From assembly GCF_026914185.1 (NCBI RefSeq), contig NC_070570.1, positions 1,178,001 to 1,242,000 on the forward strand: 64,000 nucleotides of DNA. The letters are read 5' to 3'. Below are positions 54,326-64,000 of the stretch, piece by piece. The position numbers and the translations under genes are program-made. Within the stretch, counting starts at the first letter, position 1. Each line of letters opens with the position of its first letter. Below the pieces are notes generated by a model. The model saw only the letters and a program-made list of their open reading frames with translations. It was not told the DNA's origin and searched no databases. Source of the stretch: Puccinia triticina. Lineage: Eukaryota; Basidiomycota; Pucciniomycetes; Pucciniales; Pucciniaceae.

Positions 54326-56828
54326 TTGATTCAAGAACTCGACGGACAAGCTTTGATTGACGCAGTCACTGCATCCATTCAAAACACACCACGCGCCCTT
54401 GCCCGAATTTTTGGACCTCCTGGAGATTTCGCTGGGGTCAGCCTAAAGGCACCCCAAAAATTTACTTCATGTACACCAAAAAGGGGTGCTGCTGAAATGT
54501 ACCCCAAACCACTTGGGGTGTACTTTTGTGCACCCCTGTGAAGATGGGGTACAGCACCTCATACCCCAGGTAATTTGGGGTGAGCCACGGGGTACCCCAA
54601 AACCAGTGAAATCTGTGGTGTACACAGCCACAACACCCCATCATACTGGGGTGCAAACACCCAGTACTCCAATATGTCACCCTGTGAAAGGGGTGAGCCA
54701 CTCAACACCCCAGATTTATCTGGGGTGCCGCACCCACCCGCCCGACTACACATCAACAGTCATCGAGGGGAGTGGCACCCCTCAATGACCATCACAGACC
54801 GGTCATCAAGGGTGCTACTCCCCTTGATGACCAGCACAATCGTTCATTGAGGGGAGCTACTCCCCTCAATGCCAGCACAATGGTTCATCAAGGGTAGTAG
54901 CACCTCCCCTCAATGACCAACACAGACCAGTCATTGAGGGGGGTGCTACTCTCCTTGATGACCGGCACAGATTGGTCCTCAAGAAGAATAGCACCTCCCA
55001 TCAATGACCAGCACAGATTGGATTGGTCCTCGAGAAGAATAGCACCTCCCATCAATGACCGGCACAGATACTCCCCTCAATGACCAACACAGACCGGTCA
55101 TCAAGGGTGCTGCTCCCCTCGATGAGCGGCACAATTGTTCATTGAGGGGAGTAGCACCTCCCCTTGATAACCAACACAGACCGGTCATCAAGGGTGCTGC
55201 TCCCCTCAATGACCGGCACAATTGTTCATCAAGGGGAGTAGCACCTCCCCTCAATAACCAACACAGACCGGTCATTGAGGGGGGTGCTACTCTCCCCTTG
55301 AAGACCAATCTGTGCCGGCCATCGTGGGGAGGTGCTACTCCTGTCAATGAATGATTCTGCCGGAAATCGAGGGGAGCAGCACCCCCCTTGATGACCGGTC
55401 TGTGTTGGTTATTGAGGGGAGTAGCTCCCCTCAATGAACAATTGTGCCGGTCATCAAGGGGAGCAGCACCCTTGATGACCGGTCTGTGTTGGTCATTGAG
55501 GGGTGCTACTCCCCTCGATTACTGATTGTGCCGGTCATCAGGGGAGTAGCAACCTTGATGACCGGTCTTTGTTGGTCATCAAGAGGAGTAGCACCCTTGA
55601 TTACCGGTCTGTAATGGTCATTGAGGGGTGCTACTCCCCTCAATGACCGATGTGTGCAGGTCTAACAAGTCGGGCGGGTGGGTGGGGGAGTAACTCCCCT
55701 CGATGGGGTGCGCGACTGATGTACACCATTTCACTTGGTGTACATTAAATTTCACCCCAAAAATTGAAGCAGTCTGGGGGTTTCAACACCCTCAGCCCAA
55801 TGTTTTTGGGGTAAGCAGGTCTGCACACCAATAAATTGGGGTAGTCCAGAAGGGCACCCCAGTAATATTGGGGTGCACATATGGGTACACCAAAATTTTG
55901 GTGGACATGAAGTAAATTTTTGGGGTGCCTTTAGGCTGACCCATATTGCTGACGCCAACAACTCTCCGGGCAGCGAAACAGCTGCGATCAATTGGCGGAT
56001 TCCGGGCGGCTGGCAGCAAGCAAGACCGGCAACACCCAGAAATTGGTACTATCCTGACCTACCTCAACTGCCGACACTTGAATCAAATCCCGCAGAACCA
56101 GTTTTCATCAAACAACATTTCGCTCCGCTTCCTAGATCAACCTTCCGTGCCCCCCTTTTTCCTCCACCACCTCCTCCTTCCCTTGCATCACCTCCACTAC
56201 TCTCATCCAAAGAAATCTCACCTCCCAACATCACAGTTCCACCTTCTCCCCCTTCCCCCCATCATCCTCCTCCCGCTTCTTTCCAACAAACTTCCCCACG
56301 ACAAAGTCCTCCCAAATCACCTCATCTCCCAACTCAACCAATCCTTACAAACTTCCCCCTCACACCGATCATCTGTCTCCTGACAATGGATCCACCACCC
56401 CACCTTACAGTGGCAAAACAAGCGGCTGACCTAGCCGAAGCCAAGGCACAGCTAGAAGAATCCAAGATTGTCGGACAAGCCATTCTTTTGGCTACTTCAA
56501 AGATTCCGGACAATATCATCCTTGCACCGGACGGATCAAACTTCAAAGTCTGGCATTGAGAACTGGGCAAAAAAGGAGGAATCCACCTCAACAACAAGGA
56601 ATTCTTTGTTCAGCGGAACTCAAACACGGTCCTTGAAAAAATTGGCAGAGCTATCTTCTTGGCGATGATACACGACAGTCTCAAATCCGATGTCCACGAC
56701 ACTGCAAGCAGTTTTGATATGTATGAGCTGATGTTTAAGAAATTCAAGACCATCAGTAGAGTGGCTCAATTAGACGTCTTCTACCAATTTATTGAATTCA
56801 AGAATAGTGAGAATCCAACGTCCGTCGG
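54326..56828 (+). pseudogene. Copia gag, interrupted and with an in-frame stop
   Basis: The gag begins near 54326 (IQELDGQALIDAVTASI) and is cut at 54434 by the 1.5-kb element. It resumes at 55952 (ADANNSPGSETAAINWRIPGG), passes through a Pro-rich stretch, meets TGA at 56557-56559 (FKVWH stop ELGKKGG) and is then open (HDSLKSDVHDTASSFDMYELM). It is cut again at 56828 by the LTR of Gypsy copy B. The pattern ILAPDGSNFKVW is typical of basidiomycete Copia gag. Dead element. Confidence 0.7.
54435..55942. mobile_element. MULE-like element (1508 bp) filled with palindromic minisatellites
   Basis: Terminal inverted repeats of about 45 bp begin GGGTCAGCCTAAAGGCACCC. Flanking 9-mers ATTTCGCTG (54426-54434) and ATATTGCTG (55943-55951) match at 7 of 9 positions, an aged Mutator-type duplication. 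The interior 54750-55680 holds over 20 units of about 35-45 bp such as TGACCGGCACAGA with TCATTGAGGGGAGTAGCACC, alternating in strand. No transposase. Confidence 0.85.
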
Positions 56829-57796
56829 TGTGGAACTACTCAAAGGGGAGAATAGAGCTTGGAAGGGAAATGGATAGCAACACTAATACTAATGTAAGCT
56901 AAGCAAGGGTGCTGAAGAGGCTGCCTTCCTGACTAATGCTGAGGGGATGAGAGTAACACTAAGAAAAAGAAGAAAAGGTGTGGCTGATTTCTGCTTGATC
57001 TTAGGAGCTAGTACTATGAGCTTAACTACTGACTACTGAGGGTAAGAGAGTTGGAGTAATGGTTGAAAGGGGGGGGGGGGAAAGCAATGGGCAATGGTTC
57101 AATGGCAATGGGTTGATGAGAATGGGCACTTATAATTTCTGTATCTAAAATTATATATAAATTCTGCATGAGGTACAAGTGAGGGGGGAAAGACAGTTCT
57201 TATATGAAGGAAGGATGAGCACAGACAATGAGGAGTTCTGGCTATGAGAATGAAGGTTGTACAAATGAGGAAAAGTGATGTGAACATAGTAACAGTGTGT
57301 AATGATGAGCAATGCTGAAAGGGGAATGCTGGTTATGGGAATAAAAGAATGTACTAATGGGGAAGAGTGATGAGAACATAGTAACTACTTGTAATGATGA
57401 GCACTCCTGAAAGAGGTAAGCACAGATCCAATGATGTAAGGTGTACAATAGGCATAGTACATAATAAGAAATGTATGTAAAGAGTTTAGTATGTGAGAAT
57501 AAATATGTAAAAGGAATTTACTGTAATGATTCAAGTAGGTTACTAATGAAATGAGTATTGTAACTAATGAAGAATGTAGGTTGTCTGTAAGTCTTATATC
57601 CTTTATAACTACTGAACCATTGAAGATAAGGGGGTACTATGTATGAGTGACTATAGGTGAAATTTGGCGTAGAATCTGAATATGCAATAATAATGAGGTA
57701 TTTGTGAAGGGTTATGGGTAAATGGGCAATGTAATGATGAATATATGTAAAGAAAAGCAATAAAATACTACTTATGGTTTGGAATGGAGCACCACA
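56829..57796 (-). repeat. 3' LTR of Gypsy copy B
   Basis: 968 bp, TGTGGAACTACT...GGAGCACCACA on the plus strand. It includes a run of about 13 G at 57068-57080 and an insertion absent from copy A. Confidence 0.9.
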
Positions 57797-57805
57797 TCCT
57801 CCCCC

Positions 57806-59836
57806 AACTTATTGTCTGTCCCCAGGCAATGCTCCAAAGAGAAGAGTGATCCAGAAAGAGTTGAAGAATGTTGAGTCCAAGAGTCCAAGGTCCAAAGTCC
57901 AGTGTTATTCCTCCAAAGGGTGAAATCCAAAGTCCTGAGTAGCAGTCCAAATCCAGAGTCCAGTGTCCAAAGCCAAATAGAATCCAAGTATAATCCAAGT
58001 CCAGTATATCTGAGTCCAAGGTATCCAAGTCCAATCCAAAGTCCAATAGTCCTATGTATCCAGAGTATCCATAGTCCAGTATCCAATCCAAAGAGTCCAG
58101 TATCCAAAAGAAGGTCCAATTATCAATGAGGGGTGAATGTTTAAGAAGATCTAACTCTGCTGAAGGCAATATCCTTGAGACAGACACATATTAGACTAAT
58201 TTCCACTCTGAAGAATACAATAATTTTCCCGCCTAACTGAGGCTAAGGAAGAGCAATGCAATGATGATGATGATTGATGGGATTGATAATTGTAGTTTCT
58301 GAAGGTTTGTGAATGATTTGAGGTTGAATAACTGAGTTTCTGAGTGTCTGAATATATAATGTAGAGTGCTTTGAAGAGAATTTGAAGTCCAGGGAGGTTG
58401 ATAAGCTGTCCAAGGAATGTTATTGATCCAATTGGGTGGTTTCTGAAATTGTCCCAGCAGTAGCTAGAAGTTCAACTAAACTCTTAACAGACCTAGATAA
58501 ATCAAAAGGGATGAATGAATTATCTAAAAGCCATACGCCAGTACTGCTAGTTTTCCTAATTAATCCTCTATGTGCATCATAAGTAATTAGCTGGCACCTC
58601 CTGATGGTGTGACCATTCTGAAAGCAATATAAACCTCTATACTTCCTGTGTTGAGAAGGGGTTGGATAAGGCTGAATCCCAGGAATGGAATCCGTGGTGG
58701 AAGTAACCATAATGGTGGAGAAGAAAGATTTAGAATATGAATGATTGATTGTCATGATAATGATGATGATGCCGGAATTCCCCCCCAATGACTGGATGAA
58801 TGCTCCCGGAAAGATGATCCATTATTTCTCTTCATTTTGTCCAGACGGGGAATGGAACATGTGTCCCTGCGCGTGTAATGTCGAAAGAGGGGTCCTGTTA
58901 TCTGAGCGGGGGCTCCATACGGAAAGCGCGCGTGCGGAACGCCAACAAAAAGGAAAGAGATGGTCGACCTGTATCTTCGGAACGGCTCGATGAAAATTCT
59001 CGAAACCCAGTTCATTCGAAAGAGCCGATTCTGCAGATTAAAATGGTATATACTGATTATTTTTAAGGGTTGATTATCGGTTGTGTAGGGCCGATTAAAG
59101 ATCCAAGCGAAATCCGCGGGCGCGCGTAGTAGTAACACCGCGTAAATGTAAGGTAATATGTTTTCGGGTATAACTTGGGTTTTCGTCGATGAAAAGTTCT
59201 GATTTAAGGCTCATTAGAAAGGCAAGAAGGAGGAGATGAATGGACAACCGAGCAATATTAAAGATTAATTCGGCCGATGGGCCGCCGTGGACGCTGAATG
59301 AAAGCCGTAAATGAGGCCGCGTAAATCCTAACAAAGCTTCGAGCACTTATAATTCCAAAACCGCTCAATAGAATCGGCTAAAACCAAGTTCAAACGAAAG
59401 CCAAAATCGGAAAGATGAAACTAAAAAGGTGTAATATGTATTTTGAGGCCAGCCGAATCGTTATTGAAACGCTCCAAAGTTTCATTACGGTTTCCGCGGT
59501 TTCTACCGCAAAGAAGTTGAAATCCAAGGGATACATAATGAAATAAACCAAAGGTACCGCCGAGGGACTGCCCAAATGGACTCCTGCGTCTGAAGAGGGT
59601 GTTTAGATGAAATGATCGCGGTATTTAAGCGCCAGGAGATATTGGAAAAGGGTAGATTAAACTGGGTCAAACACCAGAGTCAAAAAATTAAGAAAATGAA
59701 AGAGAATCCGCGCCAAACAATTCTGAGCGGTGAAGGCGTCCAAAGTGACGTCATAATATGAATAAGAAGCGGTATCTATAAGGCCCCAGGTCGTCGGCCA
59801 ACGGAACAATCCCATTATCGCGCTACAATATCCGTA
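57806..59836. other. Non-coding spacer of Gypsy copy B
   Basis: Contains the inverted TTGGACT tract (57840-58130) and sequence homologous to 46000-47000 of copy A (58900-59830), the presumed promoter side of the antisense gene. No other gene supported. Confidence 0.5.
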
Positions 59837-60641
59837 ATGTTTGCCTCCAGCGCCACTTCTACGCCCTCATCGCCGAAAGATATCATTGAAAACTCAATAG
59901 ATTATTCGTCCAATACGTCCATATCATCTTTGCAGCTTGACGAAGAGGCCGTCATTAGACCTTCCTACGAAATCCCCTTTTCTATTTGCAGAGCGCACTT
60001 GTTCGTCGACAACATTCACGCGTACAACGCCGGTATGAGAGATTCTTTTAAACCCGAAGAAGTCGATGCCTTGCGCCGCTATATCCAACAAGGACTCCTT
60101 GCCTTTGCTCGTGAGGACCTCGACGACCCGGTTACCGCACGAAACGCCCGTCTTAAGTTGTATAGCCGGTTCCACGACGCTTTTGCACATGTATGTTGAC
60201 TGGATTCTGTATGTATATGATGAAATTTTTAAAAGAGAGAGTTGATTATAATACTAATATTTCTACCCCCTGTTTCTATTTTGATTTTTAGATGGATACT
60301 CATTCCATAATAGATGCCATGATAGAGGAAACTGAGGAGAGGAATGCCCGGGAATTATTAAGGATGAGGGACCAAGTGGAAGAGGAGGAAGATGGTTGGA
60401 GAGTAGAAGCAGAAATGGAGAGGATAAGAGCTGAGGGTAAGTTCTAATATATTCTATTTTTATTCTTTATTGAGGACTTTTACTAATGTTATGCTTTAAT
60501 TTTCTTTTTATGTCTTTTGATTTCTCTTTTTTTTTTTTTTTTTTTTTTTTAGATAAGGAGAAGGGAAAAGAGAAGGAGAGGGAGAAAAGTGAAATGGAAG
60601 AGGGTGATGTAGTGATAAAAGAAGAAGAGGTGAGCTTTTGA
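59837..60641 (+). CDS. Antisense spliced gene inside Gypsy copy B
   Basis: Same gene as 45227-45984. Exons 59837-60190 (354 nt), 60292-60436 (145 nt) and 60553-60641 (89 nt). Introns 60191-60291 (GTATGT/TTTTTAG) and 60437-60552 (GTAAGT/TTTAG, with a long T-run before the acceptor). The product is 195 residues, two more than in copy A because of an in-frame 6-nt insertion in the Lys/Glu tail. Amino-acid changes between copies (for example ENLDNS versus DIIENS) are scattered, yet no stop or frameshift has appeared and GLLAFAREDLDDPV is unchanged. Function unknown. Confidence 0.8.
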
Positions 60642-60650
60642 TTTTACTAG

Positions 60651-63551
60651 AGGCCAAGGCGGCTTCGCCGCTGCACACCCAAATTTCAGCCCTACACCCC
60701 CTTCGCACTCCTATTCAGCTAGTGTGAGGCATTCAGCTTCTGCTGAAGCCAGTATGCAGCTGCTAATCAGAACAGATCAGGTATTTGATTGAACATCACA
60801 ATGGACCTCCTGTAGTATAGATGCCACCCCAAGCAGTAAGGGATATGGCATGCAAAAACCATCCTTTCATTTGAAGGAAGGCAAGCAAAGCTCATCAATG
60901 AGATTTGAAGCCAGTGCCTCAAAGAAGGAACAAGTTTCACAATATTGGAGTGAAGATTAAATAGTGAGAGCAGGAAGGAGGAAAAAAATTAAAATAAATG
61001 ATAGTCCAACCAGGACGGTAAAGAAAAACTCTTCAATTTCTCTGTGCTTGATCACACACACTATTAGGGGCTACCATGTACAACCCAATTCAACACTTGG
61101 ATGGGAATTCAACCAGGAAGTGTTTTTGTTGAGAAAAATCTTGTATTCTTTCAGTTTCTGATAATAAATGGTGACAATTAGGAGCACCACACAGTTACTC
61201 AATGATGGTCCTTCAGGGGGTTTGTGCAGCAGAATCCACACCTGCAATTCATGAGACAAGGAAAGAGTTATATTTTTCAAACTGAAGAGATTTCCCTACT
61301 CCAGGCAACTTGATAAAAAACTGGTAGTGTAATGCTGACAAGAAGAGGGTCCCTACAGGGCCATCTGACTCTCACCCATCCAATTACCAGAGGGCCTTAA
61401 TTAAGTTGAGTAAAACCAGCTTGTGAGTCAACCTTGAATCAATGGATGTTTTTGCCAGTGTATAACCCTTGAGCCTATGCAACATTATGTGCTTTTGTAA
61501 ATCAATCACAGCTGAATGAATCCACAGCTCTCATACCTGCATTTTGCTGTTCATGTGAGATTTCCCTGTTTTGATAAAAGGAATCCTGATAAGTGAATCC
61601 AGCAAAGCCTCAGGCAAGGTTGCTTGGTTAAGTTTGAACATCAATCATCAGGAATTAGAAGGGATCCATCCATCTACATATTCACAGTTCCCTTGCCACA
61701 CACTCAAGTCAGGAGACAATCAACACACTAATCATTACATTGTTCCATCAAAAATTCATTGAGCCAGAAGATAAAATATGGAGAGTGAGGAAAAGAACTG
61801 AACAAGACAAGATATAAACACTACAATTACATAAATACATACATACATTGATGGGTGTCAAGTACACAGAGAGGAAGAAGATTATAATAAGCCAAATCCG
61901 GGTGTTTGAAAAGTGAATTCAGGGAAAGGGGGGGAAGTGGTCAGGTGGACAACAACTTGTGTTCATATTTCACCAACTTTTGGAAGGCAAATGTGACACA
62001 GAGGTTGTACCATGGGGGAAAGCAGGGCGACATTGGCAGCGGTCTATTTTTGGGGGAGGGAGGCGGGGCGGCTGCCGGTTTGATTGGCGCTGGGTCTGCG
62101 GGCATAGTGGGCTGCTCGGAGGAGGCGCCAAGCAAGACCCGCAAGCTCGCATATGAGTGGATCGGAATCATTGGCGCCGGCTGTAAGGAATTCCGACGCT
62201 GAGAAGAGAGGGCTGAGTTCCTGTCACTCAACCTGCGCAGAGCTTCCTTCAAACTTTTTGGTGAGCGGTACCCGCTCAGTCCTGGTTGTAACAGTTTCGG
62301 GTAGCTTGTGGCGCGGCATCAGGAGAATCATGTTCTGGATTGTCTTGATGTCCATCGCTGGGGAGAGACACCCGGAAGAGCACCAAGTTTGAGGCGCGGC
62401 GGGATGAAATGTCAGGCAGGTGGGGAAATTAGGGAGGGCCCCCACGAGAGGGGTGGAAAGTCGCATGGGGTAGATCTCCCAATCCAACGCTGAAACGAAG
62501 GACTATCCCCCGTCGGGACGCTCGACAAGAGGAGGTGAGATACATAGATGTACTCGAATACATACCATTGCCCTTCGCCCTGCGGGAAAGTCTGAGTTCT
62601 TCGTGTCGAAGTCTCTTGTGGTTCACATGGAAACCAGTACAGGCAAGACGTCCCGGCATCGAGAGACGTGGCACGTTGAAGAAGGTCCGCCTTGGCCGAA
62701 AGGGGCTCTGGGAAACAGTACATATGCTTGGCTGAGACTCCGCGACGACCAGTTACAAAGTGAATGTACAACGGATGTTTTGCTGGAAGAGGGAGTGAAA
62801 CGGGGGAATATCCAAACTTCCGAGTATGGACTGTTCGAAGCGATGGAGGTAGAACCTGCCAAGATACATGTATGTACGTCGCCACCGCCACAAAATCTAA
62901 GGGCTCACCAGGCCCGTTGACTGGGATAAACCAGACCCTGCGCAACACGACTAAGCAGGGCAACTTCGCGGGCAAAGTCGCGAGGAGCAGGTTTCCTCGC
63001 CCAAACCTGTCAAGCAGATCAGACATACCTACGGGGGCGCGTGGCGGTGGCGGTGGCTGTAGGCAACAAGGCATTGGGGATTTGAGGCAAGGCATTGCTG
63101 CTGGGGGATGTCCGACCTTGTACACATAAAAGGTAGGCTTTTTTGTTTGCTTTACCCCCAGGGCGTCCTCTGCCGCTGTACTTCCAGCGTGCGGTTCGTC
63201 CTCAACCCCCTCCGCTGTTGCACTTGCACAGTTCGAGGGGCTAAACTCGTTGGCCCCCCTTTGCATAATGCCTTCAATGCGGCGCGCTGGGGGTCATCCT
63301 CTCACCGTTTTTTAACCCTGCTAGACAGGGATGGACGGTGGGCCACGGTGCATCAGCTTGCTGATGTTAGGTGGCTGTTTGCAGGTTTTTGTTGACTTTG
63401 GTATTTGTAGAGAGAAAACCCTCCATGTTTTTTTCATTGAAGTTGTAAAGGGGAAACCCTTGATTTTTTTTTGTGATTTTTGGAGATTTGTAGGGGAAAC
63501 CCTTGAAGTTTTGTTTTGTGATTCAGAGGCTTTAATAAACTTGGATAATTA
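60651..63551. other. 2.9-kb insertion in Gypsy copy B, origin unknown
   Basis: Copy A goes straight from the antisense gene's end to TTATTTTTATTTGAGAG. Copy B has this extra block between ACTAG (60646-60650) and ATTAG before TTATTTTATTTGAGAG. No terminal inverted repeats found. It contains TTTAATAAA near its right end, and a GC-rich part (62000-63300). The longest frame is 62412-63266 (-), 284 codons, of no family I recognise. It could be a captured host segment or a non-LTR or unknown element. Confidence 0.6.
62412..63266 (-). CDS. Possible gene in the insertion, unrecognised
   Basis: 284 open codons. Parts look protein-like (VVLRRVWFIPVNGPGEPLDF, MYCFPEPLSAKADLLQRA), others are low complexity (LQPPPPPRAPVG), so introns are likely. 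A minus-strand continuation at 62233-62420 (HKLPETVTTRTERVPLTKKF) may belong to it. The exon structure is not established and I do not know the family. Confidence 0.3.
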   Translation of the reverse strand: MQRGANEFSPSNCASATAEGVEDEPHAGSTAAEDALGVKQTKKPTFYVYKVGHPPAAMPCLKSPMPCCLQPPPPPRAPVGMSDLLDRFGRGNLLLATLPAKLPCLVVLRRVWFIPVNGPGEPLDFVAVATYIHVSWQVLPPSLRTVHTRKFGYSPVSLPLPAKHPLYIHFVTGRRGVSAKHMYCFPEPLSAKADLLQRATSLDAGTSCLYWFPCEPQETSTRRTQTFPQGEGQWYVFEYIYVSHLLLSSVPTGDSPSFQRWIGRSTPCDFPPLSWGPSLISPPA

Positions 63552-63707
63552 GTTATTTTATTTGAGAGTGTTTGAAAATGATTTTTATTGATTTTATTTC
63601 TGATTTGTTTATAGATTTGATTTTATTTTGTTTTTATGTTATTGTGTAAGAAGATGAGAAAGAGAAAAGAGAAGAGAAATGAATTGATTATTCCTTATTT
63701 ATTGTTT

Positions 63708-64000
63708 TCACCTGGAGTGGTATTCCTTGACATGAGTTGCAGCAAACCTTCTGGCCAATTCTGTGCCATCCAATTCTTCCAAGATGTAAGATCCTCCTGG
63801 GTTTTGAGCTTTGATCCTGTAAGGGCCATTCCATTTATTTTCAAAGAGCTTGCCAAACTGAGAGTCCAAAGATTTATTATACACTACTACTAATTGACCT
63901 TTCTTTAGTGGCTGCCTTGATGTTTTCTTCTTGTTCCAATAATCCACAGAGTTTTTCCTGGAATCCATAAGCTGCTGGTGTGCTTGCTGCAAGATGGTAT
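63708..64000 (-). CDS. Integrase C terminus of Gypsy copy B (partial)
   Basis: 95 codons ending VKEYHSR, identical by eye to the C terminus of copy A (SVDYWNKKKTSRQPL, WNGPYRIKAQNPGG). The frame is open to the window end. This is the GPY/F tail region that follows the catalytic core. Confidence 0.9.
   Translation of the reverse strand, partial: TILQQAHQQLMDSRKNSVDYWNKKKTSRQPLKKGQLVVVYNKSLDSQFGKLFENKWNGPYRIKAQNPGGSYILEELDGTELARRFAATHVKEYHSR

Larger units (their letters stand above)
56829..64000 (-). mobile_element. Ty3/Gypsy retrotransposon, copy B (minus strand, runs off the window)
   Basis: 3' LTR at 56829-57796 in reverse orientation, polypurine tract 57797-57805, antisense gene 59837-60641 (reading plus), a 2.9-kb insertion, and the integrase C terminus at 63708-64000. 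Same family as copy A by LTR, tract and protein. The 5' part lies beyond 64000. It is inserted in a Copia gag, whose GTCGG precedes it. Confidence 0.92.

Noticed and set aside
54750..55680. Regularly spaced repeats that could suggest a CRISPR array
   Set aside because: Units alternate in strand, spacing is irregular, and the host is eukaryotic. They are palindromic minisatellites inside a transposon.

Overview
The window looks like a repeat-dense genome region of a basidiomycete, most likely a rust fungus (Pucciniales). The grounds are many short GT-AG introns (about 50-100 bp), a Tnp2-type transposase, a Ty3/Gypsy polymerase with the FVDD...KGP reverse-transcriptase variant, and a copper-radical oxidase. 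The lineage is an inference, not something the sequence proves. Only two ordinary host genes are clear, a NIPA-type magnesium transporter (27300-29496, +) and a glyoxal-oxidase-like enzyme (30948-33250, -). Almost everything else is transposable elements, several nested in each other.

Region 1 (1-2482) is non-coding, with a 112-bp CACTA-type MITE and a probable solo LTR. Region 2 (2483-24296) is the main discovery: a single 21.8-kb DNA transposon bounded by a perfect 39-bp terminal inverted repeat starting CACCAGG and a TTT target duplication. It holds a multi-exon Tnp2 (CACTA-class) transposase at 13667-16927 and at least five other spliced or single-exon genes of unknown family. It also carries a SNF2/RAD5-like helicase gene broken by one in-frame stop, and six dispersed palindromes that are all exactly 38 bp long. 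Region 3 (24297-37699) carries the two host genes between MITEs, a foldback element, a hAT remnant, a solo Gypsy LTR and palindromic minisatellites.

Region 4 (37709-50940) is a Mutator-like foldback element with a 9-bp target duplication. It is split by a full-length 11.4-kb Gypsy retrotransposon (38349-49766) with two 932-bp LTRs. The Gypsy gag-protease and pol frames join through a canonical -1 slippery site followed by a stem-loop. Between pol and the 3' LTR lies a three-exon gene on the opposite strand. The same antisense gene, with the same exon sizes apart from one 6-nt insertion, is present in the second Gypsy copy (56829 to beyond the window end, minus orientation).

Region 5 (50941-56828) has a 1.4-kb foldback element with an 8-bp duplication, decayed Copia pieces, and a 1.5-kb MULE-like element packed with palindromic minisatellites that interrupts a Copia gag. 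Region 6 is Gypsy copy B, which has gained about 2.9 kb of unrelated sequence between its antisense gene and pol.
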